Assembly: GCF_900105615.1 (NCBI RefSeq)
Contig: NZ_LT630003.1
Coordinates: forward strand, 310,001 to 374,000
DNA from: Lacrimispora sphenoides JCM 1415
Lineage (GTDB): Bacteria > Bacillota > Clostridia > Lachnospirales > Lachnospiraceae
Length of the DNA: 64,000 nt
Reading direction: 5' to 3'
In this document: positions 1-8,231 of the stretch, piece after piece
How positions within the stretch are numbered: the first letter of the stretch is position 1
Layout of the letters: each line of letters opens with the position of its first letter
The notes under the pieces: model-generated
Seen by the model: the letters and a program-made list of their open reading frames with translations, nothing else
Databases searched by the model: none
Told to the model about the DNA's origin: nothing
Position numbers and translations under genes: made by a program

Positions 1-480
1 GAGAATGTGGTGGTCACTCCTCTGATCGATCAGAAATCTGCTGATTTTGCAGAATTCTTAATTCAGGATGCCATTGCAAAAGGTGCAGAACTTATTGTAG
101 GAAATAAGAGAGAAGGAAATTTAGTCTATCCTACTTTACTGGATAAAGTTACCGTGGATATGGAGATTGCATGGAAAGAACCGTTTTCACCCATTCTTCC
201 TATTATCCGGGTTAAAGATATGGATGAAGCGGTAGAGATTGCTAACCGCTCAGAATATGGCTTACAATCTTCCGTATTTACCAAAGATATTAATAAAGCC
301 TTTCGTATTGCTGAAAAGTTAGAAGTGGGAACTGTTCAGATTAACAATAAAACAGAAAGAGGCCCGGATCACTTCCCATTTTTGGGAGTAAAAGCTTCCG
401 GTATGGGTACCCAGGGAGTAAGGTATTCCATAGAAGCAATGACAAGGCCAAAAGCAATCACCATTAATTTAACAGAATAA
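1..480 (+). CDS. gapN: NADP-dependent glyceraldehyde-3-phosphate dehydrogenase, C-terminal part
   Basis: The gene enters from the left edge, so only the last 159 codons are present. The product belongs to the aldehyde dehydrogenase superfamily. GapN is the cytoplasmic non-phosphorylating enzyme that oxidises glyceraldehyde-3-phosphate to 3-phosphoglycerate and makes NADPH. The segment WKEPFSPILPII, the block NRSEYGLQSSVFT, and the C-terminal QINNKTERGPDHFPFLGVKA are typical of GapN rather than of generic aldehyde dehydrogenases. The catalytic Cys and Glu lie upstream, outside the window. A hairpin terminator follows 33 bases after the stop, so the gene ends its transcription unit. The GapN assignment rests on recall of family motifs; the superfamily is certain. 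Confidence 0.85.
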   Translation, partial: ENVVVTPLIDQKSADFAEFLIQDAIAKGAELIVGNKREGNLVYPTLLDKVTVDMEIAWKEPFSPILPIIRVKDMDEAVEIANRSEYGLQSSVFTKDINKAFRIAEKLEVGTVQINNKTERGPDHFPFLGVKASGMGTQGVRYSIEAMTRPKAITINLTE

Positions 481-513
481 CTGGAATCAGGCTGTCAGTC
501 AGGCAAAGTGTGA

Positions 514-546
514 AACCCGCCCTCTTGTATGGAGCGGGTTTTTTGC
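514..546 (+). terminator. Rho-independent terminator after gapN
   Basis: A 7-bp stem (AACCCGC at 514-520 with GCGGGTT at 534-540) is followed by a T-run. It lies directly downstream of the gapN stop. The interval from here to 735 shows no convincing gene. Confidence 0.8.
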
Positions 547-735
547 AATATAGCTTTAGACGGTTGGGAAGGGGCAGCGTCAAGTCAATAACGTAGTTGC
601 CTGAACAAAGGAATCTGAAGCAAGTAAGTGTGTATGGTTAAATTAAGGTGAAAAAGTAATTCCTGCCAAACCTTTGCTTATAAGAGGGGAGAAAGAGGGG
701 AAGATAAGGACAGGACGGTTTTTAGGAGTAATGCG

Positions 736-948
736 ATGAATCTTATCTTTCTTTTAATGGCCTTGCTGCCAATCATAATTGGAGCTTTGGGAATTGTTTT
801 GATTTTTTATTATTTCTATCAATGGATGAAAGGCTTTCGGTTAATAAAATACCGATTGGCAGGTGAAATCTGCCTTTTGGCGGTTCTCGCGTATTTTTTG
901 GTATTCTTTATTTTCTGGTTTATGGGGCTTGGTCTGGCTTCTGGTTAA
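736..948 (+). CDS. Small two-helix membrane protein, unknown
   Basis: A 70-residue hydrophobic protein that I do not recognise. It has two predicted membrane helices, about residues 3-28 and 43-66, separated by a short basic loop (KGFRLIKYR) that is probably cytoplasmic. An AGGAG site at 723-727 precedes the ATG by 8 bases, which supports a real gene. It stands alone after the gapN terminator and converges with the TfoX-like gene only 24 bases away, so the two may share termination. No function can be assigned. Confidence 0.6.
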   Translation: MNLIFLLMALLPIIIGALGIVLIFYYFYQWMKGFRLIKYRLAGEICLLAVLAYFLVFFIFWFMGLGLASG

Positions 949-972
949 GCGGAGGAGGCAGGCCTTGCCTAT

Positions 973-1230
973 CTATAATTTATGAGAATTATAAAATACC
1001 TTTAATTCCTCTTTCCTCACCTGAGGCAGGAGTATTTTTTTTATTCCCTGAATGGCCCCTTCCAGAGCATACAAACGATGGATGCAGGCGGAAGGGTCCA
1101 TGGCCTGGATCTTCAGCCAGGTCTTTTCTGTGCCTGTTGCCTTTAATTCTTCATAAGTAAAGATTCCGGTTTCATTTAGCTGCCGTTCTACTTCTTTTCC
1201 GATATTAGGAAGGTTAGATAATTCTCCCAT
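973..1230 (-). CDS. TfoX C-terminal domain protein
   Basis: An 85-residue stand-alone protein resembling the C-terminal domain of TfoX/Sxy, a small helical helix-hairpin-helix-like module. The segments LSNLPNIGKEVERQL and TGIFTYEELKATG carry the typical pattern; in full-length TfoX proteins this part follows a regulator domain that is absent here. I place the start at the ATG at 1230 because AAGGAGGAGT sits just before it; a longer reading frame begins 12 codons upstream without such a site. Stand-alone TfoX_C proteins are common in Firmicutes, with unknown role. Confidence 0.75.
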   Translation of the reverse strand: MGELSNLPNIGKEVERQLNETGIFTYEELKATGTEKTWLKIQAMDPSACIHRLYALEGAIQGIKKILLPQVRKEELKVFYNSHKL

Positions 1231-1312
1231 TGTACTCCTCCTTTTGTTTGCTTGGTTTTTTTTCATTATAACTCACAGAAAAAGGGGAGTAAAGGAGTTA
1301 CATGAGTGATGT

Positions 1313-2206
1313 TTATGAGTTTTTCCCACTGTTCCGGTGCTTCCTGGGTGTTATATGAAATTCTCTTTTAAACAAACGGTCAAAATAGCTGGTACTTTCA
1401 AATCCGGTATGCTCCGCAATGTCTGTTATGGAGCGGTCCGTTTGAAGGAGCAGTTTCCATGCCTGATGGAGTCGGTATTTATTTAAGTATTCTATAGGCG
1501 ACAAGGGAACGGAACATTGAAAGCAGCGGAGGGCTTCCCGCTTGCTTACCCCTACGGATGCGGCGATTTCTTTCAGTGTAATCTTTTTCCAGTAGTTTTC
1601 TTCAATAAAACAGGTCATTCCTTTAAACCGGGCCTGGGAAATCCTGCTTACCCCCGTATTTTCCATGGTTGCAAATTCCAGCCTGTGTTCAAATAAGCCG
1701 GACCAAACCATGCAGATGATGATGTGGGCCTCCAGCTCCCAGGACGGACCGGGATTTTCGCATATATCATATAGTCTTGAAAGAGAAGAAAGAATGTCTT
1801 TCTGCCAGGAGGTACTTCTTTTCAGGACAACATGGGAAATACCCGAAGTGAGAAAAGGAAGCATGTATTTATTATATATAGAACTGTTTTCAGGAGCTAT
1901 GAAATCGGATGCAAACAAAACGTTTGGGATAACTGCGGTCCCGGCAGAAAGAAAACGGTGAATGACTCCGGAATTGATGAAAATCCCATCTCCAGCCTCC
2001 AGTATGTAATTGATATTGCCGATGGAACACTGCAGGATTCCTTCTGTAACAGACACCAGTTCAAATTCCCTATGCCAGTGCCAGTCAATGCACTTATTAT
2101 CGAATTTTCCTACATCTTCATAATAATATTGAAATGGAAAGGTGGAGGAGCCGTGGGAGACAAGCTCCATCATGGATTCATCGGTGAGTATTTTTGTGCT
2201 TTGCAT
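1313..2206 (-). CDS. AraC-family transcriptional regulator with cupin sensor domain
   Basis: A 297-residue regulator. The N-terminal part (about residues 35-100) is a cupin-like sensing domain; the HWHREFELVSVTEG stretch followed by ILEAGDGIFINSGVIH is the usual AraC_binding pattern. The C-terminal part (about 190-290) has two helix-turn-helix motifs, the first at TLKEIAASVGVSKREALRCF and the second at SITDIAEHTGFESTSYFDRLFK. The start follows AAAGGAG. It is divergent from the MFS transporter at 2332, separated by 125 bases, so it probably controls that transporter in response to a small ligand, perhaps the transported one (inference). Confidence 0.88.
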   Translation of the reverse strand: MQSTKILTDESMMELVSHGSSTFPFQYYYEDVGKFDNKCIDWHWHREFELVSVTEGILQCSIGNINYILEAGDGIFINSGVIHRFLSAGTAVIPNVLFASDFIAPENSSIYNKYMLPFLTSGISHVVLKRSTSWQKDILSSLSRLYDICENPGPSWELEAHIIICMVWSGLFEHRLEFATMENTGVSRISQARFKGMTCFIEENYWKKITLKEIAASVGVSKREALRCFQCSVPLSPIEYLNKYRLHQAWKLLLQTDRSITDIAEHTGFESTSYFDRLFKREFHITPRKHRNSGKNS

Positions 2207-2331
2207 AGAGCGTTCTCCTTTGGCTTTATCTGGCTGATTGGCTAGATTGTATCATAAACTGGCGGTAAATTACAAGATTTCGAATAAAAAATGCGGTATA
2301 ATACAAAAAAATGAATAGCAGGTGATTCTCA

Positions 2332-3558
2332 ATGAATAAAGATTATACCAAAACCGTCCATGCCTGTTTCATGAGCTATATCGTGCAGGCGATCATTAAC
2401 AATTTTGTACCTCTTTTATTTCTTACGTTACAGTCAGAGTATGGCATTTCCTTAACCAGGATTACCATGCTTGTGACTTTTAATTTTGGAATTCAGCTGA
2501 TCGTGGATTTACTGTCTGCGGGAATCGTCGACCGGGTCGGTTACCGGGCTTCCATGATAACGGCTCATATATTGTCAGCAATAGGTCTGGTGTCCTTAAC
2601 CATTCTGCCCGGATTGTTTTCGGAGGCCTGGATCGGTCTTTTTGCAGCAGTGGTCATCTACGCAGCGGGAGGCGGCCTTTTGGAGGTTCTGGTCAGCCCC
2701 ATTGTAGAAGCCTGTCCCACGGATAATAAGGAAAAGGCCATGAGCATGCTTCATTCCTTTTATTGCTGGGGGCATGTGGGAGTAGTCCTGGTGTCCACCA
2801 TATTTTTCAGTATTGCCGGGCTAAAAAACTGGAGGCTTCTGGCACTTTTCTGGGCACTGATTCCTTTTGTCAACATGTTTTTATTTTTTAAGGTACCCAT
2901 TGCGCCGCTTGTGGAAGAGGAAGAAGGCCTTTCCTTAAAGGGACTCATTAGAAAACGGATATTCTGGGTATTTATGCTTTTAATGGTATGTGCCGGAGCC
3001 AGCGAACAGGCGGTAAGCCAGTGGGCATCCGCTTTTGCAGAGAAGGGACTTGGAGTGAGTAAGGCTATAGGAGATTTAGCTGGTCCCATGCTTTTTGCTA
3101 CAATGATGGGAATTTCCAGGGCTCTCTATGGAAAGTACGGAGAAAAGGTGAATTTAAAAAAGATGATGATTGCAAGCGGAATCCTATGTATAGGTTCTTA
3201 TTTTCTGATCTCTCTTTCCCCCTATCCTGCGCTGGGCCTTTTGGGCTGCGGCTTGTGCGGTCTGTCTGTAGGAATCATGTGGCCCGGTTCCTTTAGCATG
3301 GCTTCTGCCTCCATACGGGGAGGAGGGACCGCAATGTTCGCATTTCTGGCTCTGGCAGGGGACCTGGGCTGTTCCGGCGGGCCTACCTTTGTGGGTATTG
3401 TATCCGGGTTTTTTGGGAACAACTTAAAAATCGGAATATTAGGGGCTGTCCTGTTCCCAATTATTCTGGTCTTCACCCTGATCTACTTTTACAAAGCAGA
3501 CAGAAAAACAGAGGGTTTCATGAAAAATAATCAGGAACAAATGAATTGTGACATATAG
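2332..3558 (+). CDS. MFS transporter
   Basis: A 408-residue polytopic membrane protein with about 12 helices and the overall pattern of the major facilitator superfamily, with a sugar-transporter-like (FucP/YfkF-like) flavour. A loop motif resembling the MFS A-motif is seen at about residues 70-80 (GIVDRVGYRAS). The glycine-rich helices GLLGCGLCGLSVGIMWPGSFSMA near the C-terminus are typical of this class. An AGGTGA site precedes the ATG. The divergent AraC regulator suggests ligand-responsive expression. Substrate cannot be read from sequence. Confidence 0.85.
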   Translation: MNKDYTKTVHACFMSYIVQAIINNFVPLLFLTLQSEYGISLTRITMLVTFNFGIQLIVDLLSAGIVDRVGYRASMITAHILSAIGLVSLTILPGLFSEAWIGLFAAVVIYAAGGGLLEVLVSPIVEACPTDNKEKAMSMLHSFYCWGHVGVVLVSTIFFSIAGLKNWRLLALFWALIPFVNMFLFFKVPIAPLVEEEEGLSLKGLIRKRIFWVFMLLMVCAGASEQAVSQWASAFAEKGLGVSKAIGDLAGPMLFATMMGISRALYGKYGEKVNLKKMMIASGILCIGSYFLISLSPYPALGLLGCGLCGLSVGIMWPGSFSMASASIRGGGTAMFAFLALAGDLGCSGGPTFVGIVSGFFGNNLKIGILGAVLFPIILVFTLIYFYKADRKTEGFMKNNQEQMNCDI

Positions 3559-3664
3559 ATGTCATATTCGGTATGCTATCATCCTCTTACCATAGAAAGA
3601 ATTGCCTGACAGATATCCTATTATGCTGCAAAACAGGCAGGAAAGAGGAAAAGAGGTAAGATAA

Positions 3665-4123
3665 ATGGACTTTGAGAGGGTTGAGCTTAAGGAAAAAAAA
3701 GTAGTGGGGCTGATGGCCCGGACAAACAATGCATCACCGGACATGGGAAATGTGATCGGCGGTCTTTGGGAAAGCTTTTACGGGAAGGGGATTTATTCCG
3801 CTATTAAAAATAAGAGCAATGATAAAGCCCTGGGGATCTATACGGATTATGTAGAAAATGAATTAGATGATTACAGTGTCATAGTGGCCTGTGAAGTTGA
3901 AGCAGCGGATGAGTTCCCGGAAGGTACGGTGGCAAGGACCATTCCGTCAGGAACGTATGCCAAGTTTGTTGTTAGGGGAAACATGATAGTGGCAGTAGCA
4001 AAATTCTGGCAGGAGCTTTGGAAGTTGGATCTGCCAAGAGCTTTTGTGTGCGATTTTGAAGAATATCAGAACGGGGACATGGAAGATGCACTGGTCCATA
4101 TTTATATTGGTTTAAGGAATTAA
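3665..4123 (+). CDS. GyrI-like effector-binding domain protein
   Basis: A 152-residue protein matching the stand-alone GyrI-like / AraC effector-binding fold. The opening (FERVELKEKKVVGLMARTNN) and the later GIYTDYVENELDDYSVIVACEVE and TIPSGTYAKFVVRG segments fit the pattern of a duplicated small-molecule-binding SHS2 module. Members bind hydrophobic ligands or modulate DNA gyrase; some hydrolyse cyclopropanoids. It is 106 bases downstream of the MFS gene on the same strand and may be co-expressed with it, but no shared promoter is evident. Confidence 0.75.
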   Translation: MDFERVELKEKKVVGLMARTNNASPDMGNVIGGLWESFYGKGIYSAIKNKSNDKALGIYTDYVENELDDYSVIVACEVEAADEFPEGTVARTIPSGTYAKFVVRGNMIVAVAKFWQELWKLDLPRAFVCDFEEYQNGDMEDALVHIYIGLRN

Positions 4124-4133
4124 GAAAAGAAAA

Positions 4134-4168
4134 GGAGGGAGCCGTCAACGGTATTCCCTCCTATTGTT
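4134..4168. terminator. Bidirectional terminator between convergent genes
   Basis: A hairpin with arms GGAGGGA (4134-4140) and TCCCTCC (4155-4161) lies between the GyrI-like gene and the convergent secreted-protein gene. It is followed on the plus strand by ATTGTTTTATT. Confidence 0.6.
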
Positions 4169-4171
4169 TTA

Positions 4172-5182
4172 TTAGTAAATGACTTCTTCATATCCTTCTG
4201 TGGAAGGAAATTCAATGGAAACGGCTTTCCCAGGATTATTATAATCCAGATTCATATTCATGAGCATGCCCAAAGACTCTTCCTCTTCGGTGATGGTCAT
4301 GTAAATGGAAATGGATTCTTTGGAAAAATAGCCTTCCGGGCTTATGACTGCTTTCCCGTCAATCCGGTCGATCTTATAATTGGAATCAGAAAGAGTCGGC
4401 CAAATCTCATCGTAGAAATTGGTGAGATATGTTTCAAGGCCTTCCGCTTTGCTGGAGTACATAAGGATTTTATTACCGGCGTCACCGTCTGCAATTTGTA
4501 CGTTATCCAGGAATGCCCCAAACTGTCCGGTCAGTCCTCCCAAAGTGATATTTCTTGTCATATCTTCATATCCGATGTTCATTTTGTATTTATCATACAT
4601 TCCCGCATCCAGATAATAGCAGCCCCTGGTGTAGAAGGAAGTCTCTGACGTACTTATCCCCAGCATATCCATAGTAGTCAGGGAAAGAAATTCCATGTTT
4701 GGAGTATTTAGGTCATGATATTTAAGCTGCATATTCATGGAGACCGGGATATCCAGCCAGTCATAAGTAAGATTCATCTGGATGTCTGCAGTGATATCCA
4801 GGCCGGGCAGACCGGAACTCTTCTGGTCTGCTTCCTGGTAAAGCTCCATCCCCTTCTGGTTTGTGATCCGCGCGGCAGCAGGATTAGCGGCCTTTTGGCG
4901 GACAATGCCCTGATCGGTCCATGCGCCGGATTCATTGACCGTGCTGCCGTCGGGGGCAGTGGTCCCGGTCAGTAGATAACCATTTTCATCAAAATAGTAA
5001 CATTCTGCCATTCCATCCCCGTCAGAGTCGATCCATTTCCAGGCCGAAGCGGGATAGGACTTATCTCCGTCCTGCCACCACCAGCCATGGCTGTCCTGCT
5101 TCCAGGTTCCTGCATGGGCGGTCGATGCTATGGATATGGATAGAAGCGATGCGACTGCAAATAATTTTATCATCTTTTTCAT
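4172..5182 (-). CDS. Secreted protein with cell-wall-binding-like N-terminal repeat
   Basis: A 336-residue exported protein. Residues 1-24 form a signal peptide ending AHA-G. Residues 25-75 (GTWKQDSHGWWWQDGDKS, then WKWIDSDGDGMAECYYFDENGYLLTG) resemble the aromatic, Gly-rich choline/cell-wall-binding repeats found on many clostridial surface proteins. The rest (about 105-330) looks like the beta-rich DUF6612/LppX-type lipoprotein domain that wraps hydrophobic cargo, a tentative match. AGGAGG lies 11 bases before the ATG. The protein probably sits in the cell envelope; its ligand is unknown. Confidence 0.7.
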   Translation of the reverse strand: MKKMIKLFAVASLLSISIASTAHAGTWKQDSHGWWWQDGDKSYPASAWKWIDSDGDGMAECYYFDENGYLLTGTTAPDGSTVNESGAWTDQGIVRQKAANPAAARITNQKGMELYQEADQKSSGLPGLDITADIQMNLTYDWLDIPVSMNMQLKYHDLNTPNMEFLSLTTMDMLGISTSETSFYTRGCYYLDAGMYDKYKMNIGYEDMTRNITLGGLTGQFGAFLDNVQIADGDAGNKILMYSSKAEGLETYLTNFYDEIWPTLSDSNYKIDRIDGKAVISPEGYFSKESISIYMTITEEEESLGMLMNMNLDYNNPGKAVSIEFPSTEGYEEVIY

Positions 5183-5349
5183 GCTGTTTTTATTCCTCCT
5201 GCTTGTTATATTCGCCCTTGTGGTGAGAAAGGCTTGGACAAAGCTTCCGGGTTATTGCACTTATTTGTTCATTGTACCATAATTTGGTAAATACAACAAG
5301 AAAATGCTGTCTCATGTTCCCAACAATGAATTTCTTGTTCCGTACGACA

Positions 5350-5378
5350 TTGATGAATATTTGTCAATGTGGTAAAAT
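5350..5378 (+). promoter_or_regulatory. Sigma-A type promoter upstream of DUF5684 gene
   Basis: TTGATG at 5350-5355 and TAAAAT at 5373-5378 are separated by 17 bases. It lies upstream of a very short ORF and the DUF5684 gene, and fits as their promoter. Confidence 0.5.
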
Positions 5379-5410
5379 ATGGAAGAACAAGAGAAAAGGA
5401 GAAAGGTAGA

Positions 5411-5467
5411 ATGTACGAGTTTATGAGTAATTTAGAGAACACACCTCTTTTTGCGGCGTCAGATTAA
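5411..5467 (+). CDS. Possible 18-codon ORF in the leader of the DUF5684 gene
   Basis: An ATG at 5411 opens an 18-residue frame (MYEFMSNLENTPLFAASD) behind a weak GGAGAAAGGT site and downstream of the 5350 promoter. It could be a small peptide, a leader ORF or a remnant of an older gene start. There is no further support for it being translated. Confidence 0.25.
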   Translation: MYEFMSNLENTPLFAASD

Positions 5468-5532
5468 ATCCGCTGAGGTGGGGACAGGTATAATTGGTAC
5501 TTAATAATTTAAAACATATGGAGGAATTGAGC

Positions 5533-5961
5533 GTGAATAATGATTTATATGCTGTTTTAGCTGGATTTGGTATTTTACTTTTTGTATTTCTTTTAATTGT
5601 ATGTATTTTACTTTTAGTTTCTAATTGGAAGATTTTTTCGAAAGCCGGTAAGCCGGGCTGGGCGTCATTGATTCCATTTTATAATTTTTACATAATGTCT
5701 GATATCGCATTTGGAAATTTAAGCTATTTTATTGCGGTTCTGATAACAGGGGGAGTTTCTTTTTTTGGAGGATTTTTAGATAGCAGCATCTTAAGCAGCC
5801 TTGCAGGTTTGGCTTCGTTTGTTATATATATCATTTATTGCGTTAAGCTTTCTAAAGCATTTGGAAGAAGCGGCGGTTTTGCAGTTGGCTTAGTGCTGCT
5901 GCCATTGATATTTTTCCCAATACTGGGACTTGGCAGCGCTGAGTACGTAGGACCTCAATAG
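5533..5961 (+). CDS. DUF5684 membrane protein
   Basis: A 142-residue membrane protein with four predicted helices. The stretch KIFSKAGKPGWASLIPFYNFYI, in the loop after the first helix, is the hallmark of DUF5684-type proteins, and KLSKAFGRSGGFAVGLVLLPLIFFPILGLG gives the conserved last helix. Function of the family is unknown; some members are mis-annotated as signal peptidase. I prefer the GTG at 5533 because GGAGG lies 8 bases before it; a longer frame from 5494 lacks a site. A DUF1266 lipoprotein follows 26 bases downstream, probably in the same operon. Confidence 0.75.
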   Translation: MNNDLYAVLAGFGILLFVFLLIVCILLLVSNWKIFSKAGKPGWASLIPFYNFYIMSDIAFGNLSYFIAVLITGGVSFFGGFLDSSILSSLAGLASFVIYIIYCVKLSKAFGRSGGFAVGLVLLPLIFFPILGLGSAEYVGPQ

Positions 5962-5987
5962 AAGGAAGGCGCGAGATAAAACAAGAC

Positions 5988-6722
5988 ATGAACAAACAAA
6001 AATCTATTAAATATACATTTCTTCTTTGTATCATAGGACTCATCTTATGTGGAAGTGCCGGCTGTGTGCAGCAGAAAAAAGTACAACCGGAAATTCTCTG
6101 GGTCAATGGTACTTATGCTGTTTTAACAGAGCTTAACGGTGGAGATTATACGCTCCTGGGAGGCATGAAAGCGAATGAATTCAATAAACGGCTTGAGCTT
6201 GCGTCATTGGAGGAATGGTGGGATGTGACGGACAGGGCCAGCGCGGACGAAACCTTAAACTGGCTGCTTGACACAGGGCACCGGACCGACTATGCATCGC
6301 TGATGCAGGTGATGGAAGAGGACGATGTTTCGGGACTGGAACGGGAGGAACTGGCCAAATATCTTAGTGAAGTTGTGGGTGACGAAGAGGAAGCTTATTA
6401 TCTTGTGAACGCGTATGATAACTACGTAAATTACGGAGCAGGGGCCATCGACGGCTGGGATTACAGTCGCGCAGTATCCTTGTGCGGCTGGTATTATATT
6501 GCCGGGTTTTATACGGAGCAGGAAGCAATGGATAAGTCACTTGAAATAGCACAGATAATTCAAAAAAGGTTTTCATCATGGGATGAGATGATGGACAGTT
6601 ACTTAAGAGGGTATGAATTTTGGTCTTATGAAAGCGGAGATGCCCGGCGGGAAATCTATGAAGATATCAAAACAAGGAATGACAATCCCTATCTGCTGGA
6701 TTGGAATCTGCCGTTGACTTAG
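5988..6722 (+). CDS. DUF1266 lipoprotein
   Basis: A 244-residue exported protein. Residues 1-26 are a lipoprotein signal with lipobox LCGSAGC, so Cys26 should be lipidated. The C-terminal half carries the DUF1266 signature: IDGWDYSRAVSLCGWYYIAGFYTEQEA followed by FSSWDEMMDSYLRGYEFW. DUF1266 proteins are of unknown function. The gene follows the DUF5684 gene closely and ends at a strong hairpin, so the pair forms one transcription unit. Confidence 0.8.
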   Translation: MNKQKSIKYTFLLCIIGLILCGSAGCVQQKKVQPEILWVNGTYAVLTELNGGDYTLLGGMKANEFNKRLELASLEEWWDVTDRASADETLNWLLDTGHRTDYASLMQVMEEDDVSGLEREELAKYLSEVVGDEEEAYYLVNAYDNYVNYGAGAIDGWDYSRAVSLCGWYYIAGFYTEQEAMDKSLEIAQIIQKRFSSWDEMMDSYLRGYEFWSYESGDARREIYEDIKTRNDNPYLLDWNLPLT

Positions 6723-6773
6723 GAAAAACATGACCTGCACAATGAAAGAATAGTTAACATAAGAATAATCAAT

Positions 6774-6807
6774 AAAGGAATTAGCAAAAGCTAATTCCTT
6801 TATTTTA
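6774..6807. terminator. Strong bidirectional terminator
   Basis: A perfect 12-bp stem (6774-6785 with 6790-6801) has a four-base AAAA loop and is followed by ATTTTAT. It separates the DUF1266 gene from the convergent 75-residue ORF and can serve both. Confidence 0.85.
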
Positions 6808-6876
6808 TGCCTTTAAAACACGTAGGCGATCAAAGTACTTTCAATTACTACTCAGCAAGTCCTGAAAAGTGCCAAT

Positions 6877-7104
6877 TTATTTTAAGGAGTCTTTCCATTG
6901 TTCAAACAGCTCCAGATCAGAAGCCTTGAGCTTTAAATTAGTGGTAAGGGTTTTTCCTTCCGGCGGCGTAATATGGATTTCCACCACGCTTCCTTCTTTC
7001 AGGGAGCTTTTTAAGGCTGCTTTTAAGAACAGGGGAAATTTGGGGTGGTTATCTTTAAAAACAGCCCAGGATTCCTTTAACTGCATTAAGTTCATTAAAT
7101 TCAT
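6877..7104 (-). CDS. Small hypothetical protein
   Basis: A 75-residue cytoplasmic protein I do not recognise. It is helical at the N-terminus (LKESWAVFKDNHPKFPLFLKAALKS) and has a short beta-like middle (GSVVEIHITPPEGKTLTTNLKL). AAAGGA lies 8 bases before the ATG, and the downstream terminator at 6774 fits its 3' end. These signals make it more likely than the opposite-strand frame over the same bases. Confidence 0.6.
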   Translation of the reverse strand: MNLMNLMQLKESWAVFKDNHPKFPLFLKAALKSSLKEGSVVEIHITPPEGKTLTTNLKLKASDLELFEQWKDSLK

Positions 7105-7245
7105 TTAACAGGTCCTTTCTTTCTTGATTATTAGGCACATCCTAGCATAAATGGAAAAGGGAGTCAATGAGTGAAGATAGAAAGAACGGTCTTTTCTGAG
7201 ACCTTTTGCCGTGATATAATAAGGACATCAAAGAAAGGAACGCCT

Positions 7246-8208
7246 ATGAAGATTGACAGACTTATTGGAATTTTATCTATCCTGCTTCAAGAGGAAAAGG
7301 TAACGGCCTCTTATCTCGCAGAAATCTTTGAGGTTTCAAGAAGGACCATAAACAGGGATGTGGAGGCCCTGTTAAGGGCAGGTATTCCCATTGCCACTTC
7401 ACAGGGGCAGAACGGGGGAATATCTATCATGCCGGCCTACCGGATCGACCGGACCGTGCTGACCTCCTTTGAAATGCAGTCCATACTGACCGGACTTAGA
7501 AGCTTAGACAGCGTGGCAGGGACGAACCGGTACCAGCAGCTCATGAAAAAACTGTCATCAGACCAGGCATCGGTGCAGGTTCCGGAAAGCCACATCATGA
7601 TCAACCTCTCCTCCTGGTATAAATCCTCCCTGTCCCCTAAAATCGATCTGATCCAGAAAGCCATTGAAGCAGGCCATTCGGTGAAATTCTGTTATTATGC
7701 TCCAAGTGGTGAAACAGAGAGAACCATTGACCCTTATCTTTTGGTATTCCAGTGGTCCTCCTGGTATGTGTGGGGATTTTGCAGGGACAGGAAAGATTTC
7801 CGCATGTTCAAGCTAAACCGGATCCAGGAGCTTTCAGACACCGGGGACCATTATGAAAAGCGTCCCTTACCTCCCATTGAGTACTTTCCGGAAAATCCGT
7901 ATCCCAATCAATTCCATATCACTGCGGTTTGTGAACCGGAGATAAAATGGCATCTGATCGAGGAGTATGGAATGAACAGTTTTAAGGAACGGGAGGATGG
8001 AAAGCTATTATTTGAGTTTGATTTTTCCAGCAAGGAGAATCTTTTTAGCTGGCTGTTAAGTATGGGTGATCAGATTGAACTTACGGAACCGGCGGAATTC
8101 AGAAGGGACATGGCAGAGCTGACCATGGGAATTTATGAGAAATATGCCGATAAAAGGAAGGACCCGATCCTTGCAACCCTTAGAAAACAAAGCTATAATA
8201 AAACATAA
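7246..8208 (+). CDS. YafY/WYL-domain transcriptional regulator
   Basis: A 320-residue regulator. Residues 2-60 form a DeoR-like winged helix (KVTASYLAEIFEVSRRTINRDVEALL). Residues about 130-205 form a WYL domain, with SWYVWGFCRDRKDFRMFKLNRI; WYL domains sense nucleic acid or nucleotide ligands in several known regulators. A WCX-like C-terminal domain follows. The ATG at 7246 is preceded by AAAGGA; a GTG-started extension at 7171 lies across a likely promoter (TTTTCT, 17 bases, TATAAT at 7215-7220) and is rejected. The next genes are DNA-repair genes, which would suit a damage-responsive regulator (inference). Confidence 0.85.
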   Translation: MKIDRLIGILSILLQEEKVTASYLAEIFEVSRRTINRDVEALLRAGIPIATSQGQNGGISIMPAYRIDRTVLTSFEMQSILTGLRSLDSVAGTNRYQQLMKKLSSDQASVQVPESHIMINLSSWYKSSLSPKIDLIQKAIEAGHSVKFCYYAPSGETERTIDPYLLVFQWSSWYVWGFCRDRKDFRMFKLNRIQELSDTGDHYEKRPLPPIEYFPENPYPNQFHITAVCEPEIKWHLIEEYGMNSFKEREDGKLLFEFDFSSKENLFSWLLSMGDQIELTEPAEFRRDMAELTMGIYEKYADKRKDPILATLRKQSYNKT

Positions 8209-8231
8209 ATCGACAAAAGCAGGTGAAATTT

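Noticed and set aside
1665..2245. Plus-strand open frames opposite the AraC-type regulator gene
   Set aside because: They lack ribosome sites and recognisable domains, while the minus-strand frame has a clear cupin and HTH pattern.
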